From NCBI GenBank assembly GCA_003162475.1, contig PMOI01000023.1:1-64000 (forward strand): a DNA stretch of 64,000 bases, in the 5' to 3' direction. The DNA is from Acidimicrobiaceae bacterium (GTDB taxonomy: Bacteria; Actinomycetota; Acidimicrobiia; Acidimicrobiales; RAAP-2). The translations under genes and the position numbers were made by a program. The notes beneath the pieces were generated by a model. It ran no database searches, was not told the DNA's origin, and was given only the letters and a program-made list of their open reading frames with translations. This document shows positions 1 through 9,599 of this stretch, piece after piece; positions within the stretch are counted from its first letter, which is position 1, and each line of letters opens with the position of its first letter.

Positions 1-440
1 GTGTACTTGGCCGAGTACCCCGAGGTGTCGCCCGTCACACAGAAGGTGGCGGAGGTGCAGACAACGGCGTCCATGGTGCGTGTCGAGTCGATGTCGGTCG
101 CGGTTGCCCAGGTGCCGGTGTACTTGGCCGAGTAACCCGAGGCACCCACGGCCACGCAGAAGGTCGAGCTGGTGCACGAGACGGCGTCGAGTGAGCGCGT
201 CGAATTGATGTCGCTCGGCGTGCCCCAGGTCGAGCCGTTGTAGATGACGGCGTAGCCCGAGGTGTCCACGGCCACGCAGAAGGTGGTCGAAGTGCACGAA
301 AGCGCGTCCATGGTGCGCGTGGAGTCCACGACACTGGGCGTGGACCAACTGGTGCCGTTCCAGACCGTGGCGTAGCCCGAGGCGCCGACCGCCACGCAGA
401 AGGTGGCGGACAGACAGTTCACCGCGTCGAATGCCCGGGT
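1..440 (-). repeat. ~120-bp (40-residue) tandem repeats in the RHS protein
   Basis: At least four diverged in-frame copies recur with a period of about 118-122 bp, recognisable by segments near 10, 130, 250 and 370. On the minus strand each reads roughly W-x(5-8)-D-x(5)-R-x(2)-D-AV-x-C-x-S-x(2)-FCVAV-x(3)-GY. The two Cys per unit suggest disulphide-braced exported repeats. Similar AVSC/FCVAV repeats are common in secreted actinobacterial proteins. The array continues past the left edge. Confidence 0.75.
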
Positions 441-3400
441 GGCGTTGACGTCGGCGGGGCTGTTCCAGAACGGGCCGGCGCCCGACGTGGAGATGGCGGC
501 GCTGGCCTCGAGACCGCTGCCGTTGTAGAGGTAGGTCGTGGTGCCGGCGGCTGATGTGGCTGACGTCATCTCGCCCGCGGCGTTAAAGGCATAGGTGGCA
601 GTGCCAGTTGAGACATCCTTCACCTGGTCACCCAAGGTGTCGTAGGTGTAGGCGGAAGAGACGCCACCCGATCCCGAGATAGGCGCCTGGGTAAGAGTCT
701 CACCCGCCGCATCGAAGGTCTGGGAGTAAGTGTCGAGCGCACTGGCCGAGTGCGAGGAGAGAGTCGTTGGGTCACCGCTCGCGTCGTAGGCGAAGTTGTT
801 GGCGCTCGCCCCCTGGGCCGTTGTGCCCTGGTAGACAACGTCCCCGGCCAGGTCATAGGTGTAGTTACGCGTGGACGTAGTCTGACCCGAGCAAGTCGCC
901 GAGTACGAGTTGGTATCACTCGTGAGCTGGCCGTTGGCGTTACGGGTCCCCCCCGTTCCAATGAGGGTCTGCGTGAGGGTCTCGGCGCTACCACAGGTTT
1001 GCTTGATGGAGGTGACCGCAGTAGCGATGCTGTTGTTGGCGTCATAGGTCAGAGCCGTCGAACTCGGGGTCGAGCCGGAGGCATTGTTGTCCTGATTGGT
1101 CAAATTGCCGTCGGCGTCGTACGTGTAGGAGACCTCGTTGCTCAGCCAGTCGGTCGAGGAGAGCAACTGGCCATTGTTGTTGTAGGCGTAGTTGACGGTC
1201 GGGGACGTGTGACTGCCGTAGGCCGGGTACGTCAGCACGGCCAGCACCCCGGTCGTGTAGTAGGTGTAGGAGATGGCCGAGTTGGCGAGCCCCGTACCCA
1301 AGTTGGCGACCAGTGCACTGCTCGCCACGTCGCCGTTGGCGTCGTAGCCGTACGTGGTCGTGCCGCTGGCGTCGGTCGTCGTCGCGACGGATCCGTCCAC
1401 GTTGTAGGTGTGGGAGTTCGTCGTGGGCGTGGCGTAGCCGCTGGCGACACCCGAGTAGGTCGTAGACAGCAGGTTCGCGTTGGCGTCGTAGCCGTTGGTC
1501 GCGGTGCCCGCCGGGTTAGTGACGGTCGAGGTCAACTCACCCGGAAGGTAAGTGTAGGTCGTCACCTCGCCCGAGGGGTCTGCCGTGGTGTCAGGTGTCG
1601 TCGTCGAGTACAGGTCACCACCGGCGCCGCCACCAACTGGGGCGCTCGCCGCGCAGGCTCCGCTACCGTTCTGGTTGTAGTAGCAGTTAGTCGTCACCTC
1701 GCCGCGAGGATCGGTAGTCGCGAGATCCTCACCAGCCGCGTTGTAGCTGTGACTCGTGGTGTCGCCCAGCTGGTTCGTGGTGGAGAGCACGTGGCCAGTC
1801 GCGTCGTAGATCACCGTGATATATCCAGGGTTCGATCCGGTCGCCGGGGCCGTCGTAGGTTCGGTGGCCGGGCAGTTGTAAGGGTAGGCGGCGCCGGAGT
1901 TGACGGTGAGATACGCGCCCACATTCACCGGGTCTGACGTGCAGTACATTCGCCCGTCACCGTCGTAAGCATTGACGGTGGTCTCGACGTTCGGATTAGT
2001 CGACTGAACCAGATTGCCGTCAGCGTTGTAGAAGTCAGTCGTGACGTTCTGAGCTTGGGCTGAGGTGGGCGTCGAGGAGTACAGACTGCTCGGGTTGGGC
2101 GGCGCAGTAATCCAGCCGGCTTGCCAGGTCGGACACTGCGCGTCGTAGGCGTTGCCAGCGTTCCCTGAGACCGAGCAGAATACATGCCCGTCAGGGTCGT
2201 AGTAGTGCTGGTAGACAAACCCGGACCCGTTTATGGCATAGTCCACTTGGTTGTCGGCGTTGTAGTAGTAGTCGAAGATGACTGTGGGAGCACTGGTCGC
2301 GTTGTTGGATTCGCTCTCGGTTTGGGCAACGTTTCCGGCGGCGTCATAAGCCGTCAAGATTATGCCGCCCAGCGGATTAGTCACCTGGATGACGCGGCCA
2401 TTGAGGTCGTAGGACTTGATGGTGGCTCCGAGGTACGGGTCCGAGCCGAGGACCGGCGGACTGGTGGGCGGTGATATTGGGCAGGTAACTCCAGCCTTGG
2501 CCTCGAAAGGCGAGACGGTGCAAAAGAGCTCGTCGGCATCGTCGTAGGCCAAAAAGGTGATCCCGCCCAGGGAGTTGGTGGTCTGGACGACGCGGCCATT
2601 GGCGTCGTAGGTAGTGATGGTGGCTTCGAGGTAGGGGTCCGACGAGGGAGTCGGGGGTGTGGAAGGGGCCGTGCTCGGGCAAGTAACCGCGCGCGAGTAC
2701 TCGAGCGGTGAGACTTCGCAGTACTTGCGGCCGTACGCGTCGTAGGCGTCCTGGGTCGTCGCCGAGTAGGAGCCGAAGGTTACGACCGTCGTGGTGGCCT
2801 CTCCCGCGCCGTTGTAGGCGTAGGTCCTCAAGGAGCCGTCTGGAGAGGTGACCGAGGAGACCAGACCCGGGAGAGTGGACCCGTAGGCGTAGGCGTAGGT
2901 GGTGGTGTCCCCGTTGGCGTTGGTCGTCGTGAGAATATCGCCGGCACTGTCGTAGGTCCTCGTCGCGGTGCCGCTTACGTGCGCTGCGCCGTATGCCGGA
3001 CAGGTTACCGACTTCTGATAGTCGACCGGATCGACAGTGCAGTAGAGCAGACCGTTAGGTACCCCCGAGACACCCGAGGTATAGGTATAGAGGGTTGTGT
3101 TACCCAGCGCGTCAGTCGTGGCCGTCAGTTGATCGCTGGAGTTGTAGAAGTTGATTGCGGCTCCGACGTCGGGATTAGTGGCTCCGGGAGCGGGTGGACT
3201 GGAGGGCGCAGTGACGGGACACGTCACGCCGTTCAGTTGCTCGGCCGGGCTGACTGTGCACCAGGCCTGGTTGTCGGCGTTGTAAGCGTAGGTCGTCACG
3301 TTGCCGAGACCATCGGTCGAGGTCAAGATATTGGCACTCGAGATCTCGGTGCCGCCACTACCCGAGTAGGTCTGATACGTGTAGGTCGTCACGTGTCCGT

Positions 3401-6400
3401 CGGGGTCAGTCGTCGAGAGGGGCATCAGTGAGACGGGGTCGCGGCTGATCGTCGTGGTACCGGCAGCGTTAGTTTCGGCCATGAGTACGTTAGAAGAGTA
3501 GGTGTCCAGCACCACGTCTTGGGCCGAACCGGAGACACCGTTGGGGTAGGTCGTCACGGTCGTCGTCCCGCCGAGGAGGCTCGAATTGATCCCGGAGAAG
3601 ACGAAGGTAGTGACGTCTCCAGCAGCATCAGTCTGTTGGGTAACTTGGCCGTTGGTGTTGTAGACGTTCACGGTCTGGGCCGTAGCTCCGGGCGCAGTGA
3701 GGCTCAACATGTCGTAAATGAAGTCCGCGTTGGCGTTGGCGGAGTCGTAGGTATAGGTCGAGGTAATTGAGCCGGGATCGACGACCGAGCACAGCTCGGG
3801 TACTTCGGACCCTGTCCAGGTGGAACATCCCGTGCCCGAGTAGGTGAAGGGCGCGGCCAAACTCGAGTTGGCGTCGAAGACCTCGACGAGCTGGCCCGAG
3901 GAATTCGTCGCGAGTACTAGTTCACGGCCTGAAGCCGAACTCGCCCAGGCGACGCAGGTATCACCTGAGGGACAGGCCGCCTGGCCGCCCGAAGCACTGT
4001 ACGTCGAGGACGAAACGGTGTCCCCGAGCGCGTCGGCGATCGAGGTCAGCACTCCGTTTGAGGAGAAGAAGTAACTCTCCGGCGAACCCGAGTAGCTGAC
4101 CAGAGTCCACGTCCCGCCTGAGTTCTGATTGAGCGTGGCCCCAATGCGCGGGGCGCTCGCACAGAAGTTAGTGACTCCGGTGCACCAAGCTGGCGAGGAT
4201 CCCGACACGTAAGGCGCGTAGGTCGTCTGGGCTCCGTTGGCTTCGGTGACCGTCGCGATTTGGGTAGTGGTGTTGTAGGAGACGTTCTCTCCGAAGTTGT
4301 CACTCCATCCGTAGCCCATGGGACCGGAAGGCGAACCAGCGGTGACCTCGGCCTGAGCCGCCTGGGCGTCGTAGGTGCGAGTAAATGCGAGCGGTACCCC
4401 CGCACCGGGCAGGGACACATCGGTCGCCGAAGTGGCGAAGTCGCCAGTGGCGGTGTCGACAGGATCTCCGCACTTCTGGGTCGCCGGGACGTTCGCATTT
4501 TGGCAGCCCTCGAATGTGCTGCCGCCGCCGTAGGTGTCGGAGCTAAGTGGAGAGCCAATCGTTGTGAGCATGGCAGACGAATCGAAAGCGTAAATGTTGA
4601 TGGAACCCGGATCAGTATGAAACTGATTCGCGACGTAGAGCAGCCCGTTGACACCAAGCAGGTAGCCGCCGAAGTTACCATTGGTCGTCGGGTCGCTCGG
4701 GGTGAGAGAACTCTGGAGGCTCCACGACGAGCCGTCGAAGGAGTAGAGATCGACTTTGCCTTGGTAGGCGTAGGAACCGCTGGCGCCGTAGTCACCGATC
4801 GCGAGGAGGGGGTATCCGCCGTATGAAGAAGTGAAGGCCGCGGCTGACCCGAAAGCGACCGTCTCCCCCGAAGGAGGTGAGATTTTCGTTACGTACTGCC
4901 AGTACGAACCCTCCCACTCGTACGCGAAGACGTAGTAGTTGGTTGCATAGCCGCTAGACCAATTGATGTTGTTGTCGGTGACCGCGAGCATGTTGCCCGA
5001 TATCGTGACGTTCAATCCGTAGTTAGCATCTCCCGAACCGCTGGTTAATTCGCTCGCCAGCGTCCACGATGCTCCCGAGCCAGTGAACATGTACACGGTT
5101 CCCGCCGTCGAGCCGTACCCGGAACCCTCTGCCGAGATGGCCAGGTTGTGGCCAGACAAGGCTATCGAGTCACCAAAGAGGCAGTTGGTGCACTCGTCGG
5201 GAGCAGAGAGCGTTGCCGCCAGGCTGAACGTTCCCCCGCTCTTGGTGAACACTTGAGCGTCACCGGCCTGCGTCGCGGTGCCCACGGTGTCGTACGGAAA
5301 CGTCTCCACCAGCGTATTGCCATCAGAGGAGAGCGCAATGGCGAAGGGGGAACTTGAGGTGGTGAACGTCTGGCCCAAGGTCCACGTTCCACTCACGAGG
5401 CCGTAGACGTACGTCGAAGAGTTGTACGTGGTCACCAACTCGTTCGTGGTCGCGGCGAAGTTCGATCTGATGTTCTGGCTGACGGGAGAGATCGTCTGCG
5501 TGTCCGTCCATACTCCGTTGACCAGGGTGTAGGTAGCAATACTGTTCGTGTTGCCTTGCGGTGGAGACAGGAACGCCGTGCCCGATAACGTGGCGGTCCA
5601 GGTCAAATAGCTGCCCGCCGGATACGCAACTATTTCGGCAATCTGCGACCACGTGGGGTCGATAGTCAGCGGGTAGGTCGCGTGAGCGTCTTGAACGGTA
5701 ATGGCGATGGCATGGCCGTGATCGGCAACGGACAAAGCTGCGGGTACTTTCCGACCGGTGGCGTCAACGACCACGAGGGCCGAGTACGTCGCGGCGACGG
5801 TGGTGGGAGAGTTCATCAGATCGATCGTCGTGGTCTCCGTCGCAGGCAGTGAGCGGGCGCCGCGCGATCCAACTGCTCGCGGCTCCGCACGCCGGCGAGA
5901 ACTCGACGTGCGCGCCGAGAGATCCACGGCGGTGAGTCCCTTCACGGGCACGTCCACGATCAGCGGGCCCCCGCCGGAGGGTCGCCTCGTCACCTTGATG
6001 GTCTGTTCTATTCCGGCCGAGACCGGGCTGAAAGCGTCGATGACGGAGCGCCCCACGTAAGCCGCCGCAACAGTACGGTGCTCCAGCGTCGTAGTTACGT
6101 TCGTTAGCGTCGCGCCGCGTCCGATCTCGATACCTCCAACGGTGAAACGTGTGTGGCCGCTCGTGAACTCCGGGCCGACGGCGGTATATAGGGCGCCCAG
6201 CTGGTGGGCAGCGCTTAGAGCCTTCGTCACCGCAGTGCCTGGCACGGCGCTATCGACGGTACTGACGCTTCGCTGACTCCTGGCCTTGTGTACATTGCTT
6301 TTCGCAACGGGTGCGGTCGTCGGGGCGACGGGTACAGCCACGCGAATCCCTGGCTTAGGAGTTGGCACTTGAAGCGTGATCGAAACCACGAGAGTGAGGA

Positions 6401-6569
6401 CTAGAGCGAGAAGACCCGCCGTGAAGTACATGCGGCGTCGCCACGACTTCGCGGAGAGTCGCGCTTTCAGTCGGGCAACGATCGAATTGGACTTAGTGAT
6501 CCCCGAAGGACGACGGGGTGAGCGACAAAGTGAGTCAGTACCAAAGCCGTGAACGTTTCGAAAACGCAT
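1..6569 (-). CDS. giant RHS/YD-repeat surface protein, C-terminus off the window
   Basis: The frame stays open from an ATG at 6569 to the window edge, giving at least 2,189 codons without a stop. GGGAGGG lies just upstream of the ATG. Residues about 48-66 form one hydrophobic segment after a basic stretch, a signal anchor. Residues about 250-800 carry FG-GAP/beta-propeller-like repeats rich in Ser, Thr, Gly, Tyr and Trp. From about residue 850 to 2015 there are many YD repeats of the form YDxxGxv, the hallmark of RHS and teneurin-type shells. The last visible part (nt 1-440) has 40-residue repeats with an FCVAV core. RHS proteins of this kind are exported and often end in a variable toxin domain. 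That end is outside the window, so toxin function cannot be judged. It is transcribed away from the conjugation operon. Confidence 0.9.
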   Translation of the reverse strand, partial: MRFRNVHGFGTDSLCRSPRRPSGITKSNSIVARLKARLSAKSWRRRMYFTAGLLALVLTLVVSITLQVPTPKPGIRVAVPVAPTTAPVAKSNVHKARSQRSVSTVDSAVPGTAVTKALSAAHQLGALYTAVGPEFTSGHTRFTVGGIEIGRGATLTNVTTTLEHRTVAAAYVGRSVIDAFSPVSAGIEQTIKVTRRPSGGGPLIVDVPVKGLTAVDLSARTSSSRRRAEPRAVGSRGARSLPATETTTIDLMNSPTTVAATYSALVVVDATGRKVPAALSVADHGHAIAITVQDAHATYPLTIDPTWSQIAEIVAYPAGSYLTWTATLSGTAFLSPPQGNTNSIATYTLVNGVWTDTQTISPVSQNIRSNFAATTNELVTTYNSSTYVYGLVSGTWTLGQTFTTSSSPFAIALSSDGNTLVETFPYDTVGTATQAGDAQVFTKSGGTFSLAATLSAPDECTNCLFGDSIALSGHNLAISAEGSGYGSTAGTVYMFTGSGASWTLASELTSGSGDANYGLNVTISGNMLAVTDNNINWSSGYATNYYVFAYEWEGSYWQYVTKISPPSGETVAFGSAAAFTSSYGGYPLLAIGDYGASGSYAYQGKVDLYSFDGSSWSLQSSLTPSDPTTNGNFGGYLLGVNGLLYVANQFHTDPGSINIYAFDSSAMLTTIGSPLSSDTYGGGSTFEGCQNANVPATQKCGDPVDTATGDFATSATDVSLPGAGVPLAFTRTYDAQAAQAEVTAGSPSGPMGYGWSDNFGENVSYNTTTQIATVTEANGAQTTYAPYVSGSSPAWCTGVTNFCASAPRIGATLNQNSGGTWTLVSYSGSPESYFFSSNGVLTSIADALGDTVSSSTYSASGGQAACPSGDTCVAWASSASGRELVLATNSSGQLVEVFDANSSLAAPFTYSGTGCSTWTGSEVPELCSVVDPGSITSTYTYDSANANADFIYDMLSLTAPGATAQTVNVYNTNGQVTQQTDAAGDVTTFVFSGINSSLLGGTTTVTTYPNGVSGSAQDVVLDTYSSNVLMAETNAAGTTTISRDPVSLMPLSTTDPDGHVTTYTYQTYSGSGGTEISSANILTSTDGLGNVTTYAYNADNQAWCTVSPAEQLNGVTCPVTAPSSPPAPGATNPDVGAAINFYNSSDQLTATTDALGNTTLYTYTSGVSGVPNGLLYCTVDPVDYQKSVTCPAYGAAHVSGTATRTYDSAGDILTTTNANGDTTTYAYAYGSTLPGLVSSVTSPDGSLRTYAYNGAGEATTTVVTFGSYSATTQDAYDAYGRKYCEVSPLEYSRAVTCPSTAPSTPPTPSSDPYLEATITTYDANGRVVQTTNSLGGITFLAYDDADELFCTVSPFEAKAGVTCPISPPTSPPVLGSDPYLGATIKSYDLNGRVIQVTNPLGGIILTAYDAAGNVAQTESESNNATSAPTVIFDYYYNADNQVDYAINGSGFVYQHYYDPDGHVFCSVSGNAGNAYDAQCPTWQAGWITAPPNPSSLYSSTPTSAQAQNVTTDFYNADGNLVQSTNPNVETTVNAYDGDGRMYCTSDPVNVGAYLTVNSGAAYPYNCPATEPTTAPATGSNPGYITVIYDATGHVLSTTNQLGDTTSHSYNAAGEDLATTDPRGEVTTNCYYNQNGSGACAASAPVGGGAGGDLYSTTTPDTTADPSGEVTTYTYLPGELTSTVTNPAGTATNGYDANANLLSTTYSGVASGYATPTTNSHTYNVDGSVATTTDASGTTTYGYDANGDVASSALVANLGTGLANSAISYTYYTTGVLAVLTYPAYGSHTSPTVNYAYNNNGQLLSSTDWLSNEVSYTYDADGNLTNQDNNASGSTPSSTALTYDANNSIATAVTSIKQTCGSAETLTQTLIGTGGTRNANGQLTSDTNSYSATCSGQTTSTRNYTYDLAGDVVYQGTTAQGASANNFAYDASGDPTTLSSHSASALDTYSQTFDAAGETLTQAPISGSGGVSSAYTYDTLGDQVKDVSTGTATYAFNAAGEMTSATSAAGTTTYLYNGSGLEASAAISTSGAGPFWNSPADVNATRAFDAVNCLSATFCVAVGASGYATVWNGTSWSTPSVVDSTRTMDALSCTSTTFCVAVDTSGYAVIYNGSTWGTPSDINSTRSLDAVSCTSSTFCVAVGASGYSAKYTGTWATATDIDSTRTMDAVVCTSATFCVTGDTSGYSAKY

Positions 6570-6881
6570 GACTTCCCTCCCCCAGGACGCCCCCGCAGAT
6601 GCTTTGTATAGTTCGCCAAACGCAATGCGTTGACAACGAATGGCAAACTTTGATCGCGAAGATCTAGATCTGTAATCGCATTACAAGGAAACACCTTGCA
6701 AGGAAGCTCGGATCACGAACTGACTTGAGCACCTCGACAGCGATGACGAACTTACGGTTTTGAATAATCGAATTACAATCTCTCCCGAGGAGTACACGTC
6801 AGTCCCGACCGTCGATTCGTGGACACCAATAGCAAAGGTTGCCCGTGCCCGATACTTCAATGAGGAATAGGTCCTTTACGT
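6570..6881. other. intergenic region upstream of the RHS gene
   Basis: No gene is supported in these 312 bases. The part next to the RHS start should hold its promoter: a TATACA-like -10 (plus-strand 6605-6610) with TTGTCA upstream on the minus strand, although the spacing is not ideal. The palindrome AGATCTAGATCT lies at 6660-6671 and runs directly into a TGTAAT/ATTACA dyad. A further ATTACA half-site lies near 6771. Confidence 0.5.
6671..6685. promoter_or_regulatory. operator-like dyad TGTAAT-CGC-ATTACA
   Basis: This is a perfect 6-bp inverted repeat with a 3-bp spacer, about 100 bp upstream of the RHS start and 200 bp downstream of the excisionase-like HTH gene. The size and symmetry fit a dimeric DNA-binding protein. 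Which protein binds is unknown; the neighbouring HTH protein is one candidate. Confidence 0.35.
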
Positions 6882-7091
6882 TTAAGCCGTTTCCTGCTCG
6901 CTCATCAGTCCACGAACGAATGCTTCGATACCTGTGCGGACCACCAGCCGGCGTCGGCCAATCGTTACGCTGGGTATTCGCCCGCTCATGACGAGTTCGT
7001 AAGTCTGAGTTCGACCAATGCGCAGTAGCTCCGCCGTTTCTACCATCGTGAGTAGAAGTGTCTGTCCAGCGTCTTTCACGTTGATGGTCAT
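6882..7091 (-). CDS. excisionase-family helix-turn-helix protein
   Basis: This 69-residue protein is almost entirely a MerR/excisionase-type HTH domain. The segment TMVETAELLRIGR starts the winged helix, and the run from SGRIPSVTIGRRRLV to IEAFVRGL is typical of the Xis/HTH_17 family. Such proteins bend DNA to control excision of integrated elements or act as small regulators. I chose the ATG at 7091 because AGGTGAG lies just upstream. An alternative ATG at 7166 overlaps the preceding stop as ATGA but has no ribosome binding site. It is the last gene of the conjugation operon. No recombinase is visible nearby, so its partner must lie outside the window or it serves as a transcription regulator. 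Confidence 0.7.
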   Translation of the reverse strand: MTINVKDAGQTLLLTMVETAELLRIGRTQTYELVMSGRIPSVTIGRRRLVVRTGIEAFVRGLMSEQETA

Positions 7092-7162
7092 TGCCTCACC
7101 TCGCTCATGGACTTCTTTTGTAATCAACGTCGCTTCCTTTCGCTCAAAAGCCCTTGCGTCTC

Positions 7163-7975
7163 TCATTCGAATATTGGACCAGTGTCGATATCGAGATCAA
7201 TAACTTCGAGCTCGCGTTCAGCATTCGCACGGAAGGTGGGCACAGTCTCGTTCGCGTCGTTGCGATATTCCCAACCCTGCTCAACCGCAATTTGTAGTGC
7301 CGAACGATCAATCAGAATGGGCTCCTCGTCCTCTCTCACGAAGAGCGCCAGCGTGGGCAATCCCTCGTAGTCGCCAAAGACCATCCGCAGAGTCATCCCC
7401 GACAACGGATCTTCGGTTTCGATTGACGTAAGGGGTTCGATATCTGTACCCTCAACGTTGCTGGCCGCGACGGTCACAGTACCTAACCGATTTTGAAACG
7501 CGGGAAGCCTTGCGCCTAAATCATGTCTTGAGTTTGCAAGAATGTCCCCGCTCTGAGTTTCGCCCAGTGCCCAATCATGAACAAACTGTGCGACGAGTGC
7601 GAACGCGCCTTCGATCTCCCAATTAGTGATGGGGTACTCACTGATATAGATCCTCGCGGCGTCACCGAATTCGAGCGTCTCCTCCGGATCCCAGGCGCCG
7701 TCAGGATCGATGATGTTTAGCGCCACCTCGATGAACTTCGTCTCGACGGGCACCGTCCCAATACGGCTGGACGGTGCAGATAGTTCAACCGTACGCATGT
7801 GAGCATCGAGCCGCCGTGCCAGGTCGTCGACGAGCGCCGGCTCCTCCACCCAACGATTCAGTTCGTCGTCCCAACAAGGTCCTTCGGGGAAGAGTACGGA
7901 CGACGCGTCAAGATCGACGACCGATTTCTCGGTTTCCGTGTCATACGTGACAACCAGTGAGATTCGCTTAGTCAC
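7163..7975 (-). CDS. hypothetical protein of conjugation operon
   Basis: I do not recognise this 270-residue acidic protein. It starts with GTG two bases after the ArdC gene stop and ends as ATGA against a possible upstream start of the HTH gene, so it belongs to the operon. It has no signal peptide, membrane segment or obvious catalytic motif. The mix of short beta-rich stretches and many Asp and Glu residues suggests a soluble protein. Its position after ArdC suggests a role in establishment of the incoming element, which is inference from context only. Confidence 0.7.
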   Translation of the reverse strand: MTKRISLVVTYDTETEKSVVDLDASSVLFPEGPCWDDELNRWVEEPALVDDLARRLDAHMRTVELSAPSSRIGTVPVETKFIEVALNIIDPDGAWDPEETLEFGDAARIYISEYPITNWEIEGAFALVAQFVHDWALGETQSGDILANSRHDLGARLPAFQNRLGTVTVAASNVEGTDIEPLTSIETEDPLSGMTLRMVFGDYEGLPTLALFVREDEEPILIDRSALQIAVEQGWEYRNDANETVPTFRANAERELEVIDLDIDTGPIFE

Positions 7976-7977
7976 TT

Positions 7978-9090
7978 TTAGATCTCGAGTTCGTAGCGCG
8001 CAACGACTGGCACTTCGAGTTCGTTGAACCCACCCACGACGGATGGCTCATACGTACTGAAGGGCGCGTCGCGTGTCGGTAGTTCAACGGAAATCACTTG
8101 GACGCGACCCTCGGACGCGTCGACGACGTCGTACAGTCGCGCCAGGTCCCCGCCGTAGCCGCGCCATCGCGAACCCGTGTCGAGGACGGCGTCGACGTCT
8201 CGCCAGTGCTCTCTTGAGACACCCGCGCTCACCACGTTCACCGCCTCGACGACGGGTTCCTCAACTTCGAAAGTCTTGAGCACCGCCGCCGCGGCCCGCT
8301 GGATTCGTCCCGTGGACGCCTTGATTCCCTGCAGCGCCTCTTTGCCGCTACCGGACCAGCCGACGACGTAGCCAAAGGAGTACTTCCCCGTCTCCAGACC
8401 GAGTGCTCGACACGTGACGAAGGCGACCGACTCCGCCTCCAGCTCCTTGAGTCCTCGCCCCAGTTCTCGTATCGTTACATTCTCGGGGTCGTGCAACAGG
8501 GCGTGGCCGATCTCGTGGGCCAGGGTCTTCACCTGCTGCGCCTCATCGTTACTGGCTGCGACGCGAATGCGACCCTCGCGGTGGTCCGTGTCGCCGTTGG
8601 CTCCGCTCTCGAGCGAGGCCGGGCGCTCCACGTGAAATCCAATCCCATCAGCGAATTCGATTAGCTTCGCGAACAAGCCTTCGGGCGCCAGTCCATCGAG
8701 TTTGCTCACGATGTCAGGGAGGTCAGGGCCCTCAGTCTGACTGACGTCGAAGACCGGGACCAACTTGAAGCCGCGAATCTCCTGCGTCATTTCACCTTCT
8801 GTCGCGTCGCGCCTTTGGTACTTCATCGGGGCGAACACGCGAAGCGCCGACTCTTTCGCGAGTACCTGGTGGCCGAGCGCCTGCCAGGCCCGGTATCCCG
8901 CGACGCGCGTCGCGTCAGGCTTCTGCGCAAGAATCAAGAGCACGTTGTTCGGGCTGTAACGCGGGAAGCGGCTTTGCACCTCGAGGTACCGCGTCCAGCG
9001 TTCGCTAGTCGTCAGCGCCGCGACGCCGTCGCTGAGCGCTTCGAGTAGTTCCGCGTAATCGCGAGGCATGCGTGTGTCTCCAGTGCTCAC
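7978..9090 (-). CDS. ArdC-type antirestriction protein with HEIGH zincin motif
   Basis: The 370-residue protein has the ArdC N-terminal domain (residues about 10-115: YSPNNVLLI, then RVAGYRAWQALGHQV). This part binds single-stranded DNA in the family. It is followed by a metallopeptidase-like domain with HEIGH at residues 192-196 and a downstream Glu (LEAESVAF). ArdC proteins enter recipients with conjugative DNA and counter type I restriction. The gene starts with GTG overlapping the preceding stop (GTGA). The length and both domains are complete, so it should be functional. It links this operon to establishment in a new host. Confidence 0.85.
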   Translation of the reverse strand: MSTGDTRMPRDYAELLEALSDGVAALTTSERWTRYLEVQSRFPRYSPNNVLLILAQKPDATRVAGYRAWQALGHQVLAKESALRVFAPMKYQRRDATEGEMTQEIRGFKLVPVFDVSQTEGPDLPDIVSKLDGLAPEGLFAKLIEFADGIGFHVERPASLESGANGDTDHREGRIRVAASNDEAQQVKTLAHEIGHALLHDPENVTIRELGRGLKELEAESVAFVTCRALGLETGKYSFGYVVGWSGSGKEALQGIKASTGRIQRAAAAVLKTFEVEEPVVEAVNVVSAGVSREHWRDVDAVLDTGSRWRGYGGDLARLYDVVDASEGRVQVISVELPTRDAPFSTYEPSVVGGFNELEVPVVARYELEI

Positions 9091-9599
9091 TCGTTGGTCG
9101 TTTCATGCGAGTGACCCAACGCAACGGTCGCGGCTCGACGGCGTCGACGAGCAACATCTTCGACAACGAAATCGTCGAACGCTTCGCACGTCGTGTGCTC
9201 CGGCCCGTGGCCGCAACGCAAGTCGGACGTGAACTGGTGCAGCAGCATCGTGATATCGCGAAGGGCGCGGTGCCAGTCCGTGCCGGAGGAGGCCGGCGAG
9301 GTCGCCGCGTAGGCGACACGTTCGTGGTCCTTAAGAGCCTGCAGTGCCACCACAAGCGATTCGTGTGCGTACCAGCAGGCCGGCACAACGTAGCTGTCGA
9401 GGCCCGGGTATCGCTCGCGCAGCTCGTCAACCCAACGACGCAACTCGGGCCACGCACGTTCGGCCGGAATTGCCCCGAGGCTCGGCCAATGGACCGGTGG
9501 CTCTCCCTTCTCCTCCGTACTGGCGGTTGCTTCCGGACGTGCTACGAAGGTGCGACGCAGAACGTCGCGCGGTAAGCCCTCTTCCCTCACGTCATCCAC
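9087..9599 (-). CDS. DUF4913-like protein
   Basis: The 170-residue protein resembles the DUF4913 family found in actinobacterial mobile elements. It has a W-rich helical core with CWYAHESLVVAL, a middle acidic/aliphatic stretch, and TDWHRALRDITMLLHQF. The N-terminal 30 residues are charged and probably flexible, and the C-terminus is Arg-rich. It begins at a GTG overlapping the end of the coupling-protein gene by 13 bases and ends as GTGA with ArdC. Function is unknown; family members commonly sit beside conjugation genes. The family call is by pattern only. Confidence 0.6.
   Translation of the reverse strand: MDDVREEGLPRDVLRRTFVARPEATASTEEKGEPPVHWPSLGAIPAERAWPELRRWVDELRERYPGLDSYVVPACWYAHESLVVALQALKDHERVAYAATSPASSGTDWHRALRDITMLLHQFTSDLRCGHGPEHTTCEAFDDFVVEDVARRRRRAATVALGHSHETTNE

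Noticed and set aside
750..1937. 395-codon plus-strand open frame
   Set aside because: It is antisense to the RHS repeats, and its Val/Arg/Gly-rich sequence is the mirror of YD-repeat codons. It has no ribosome binding site or domain.
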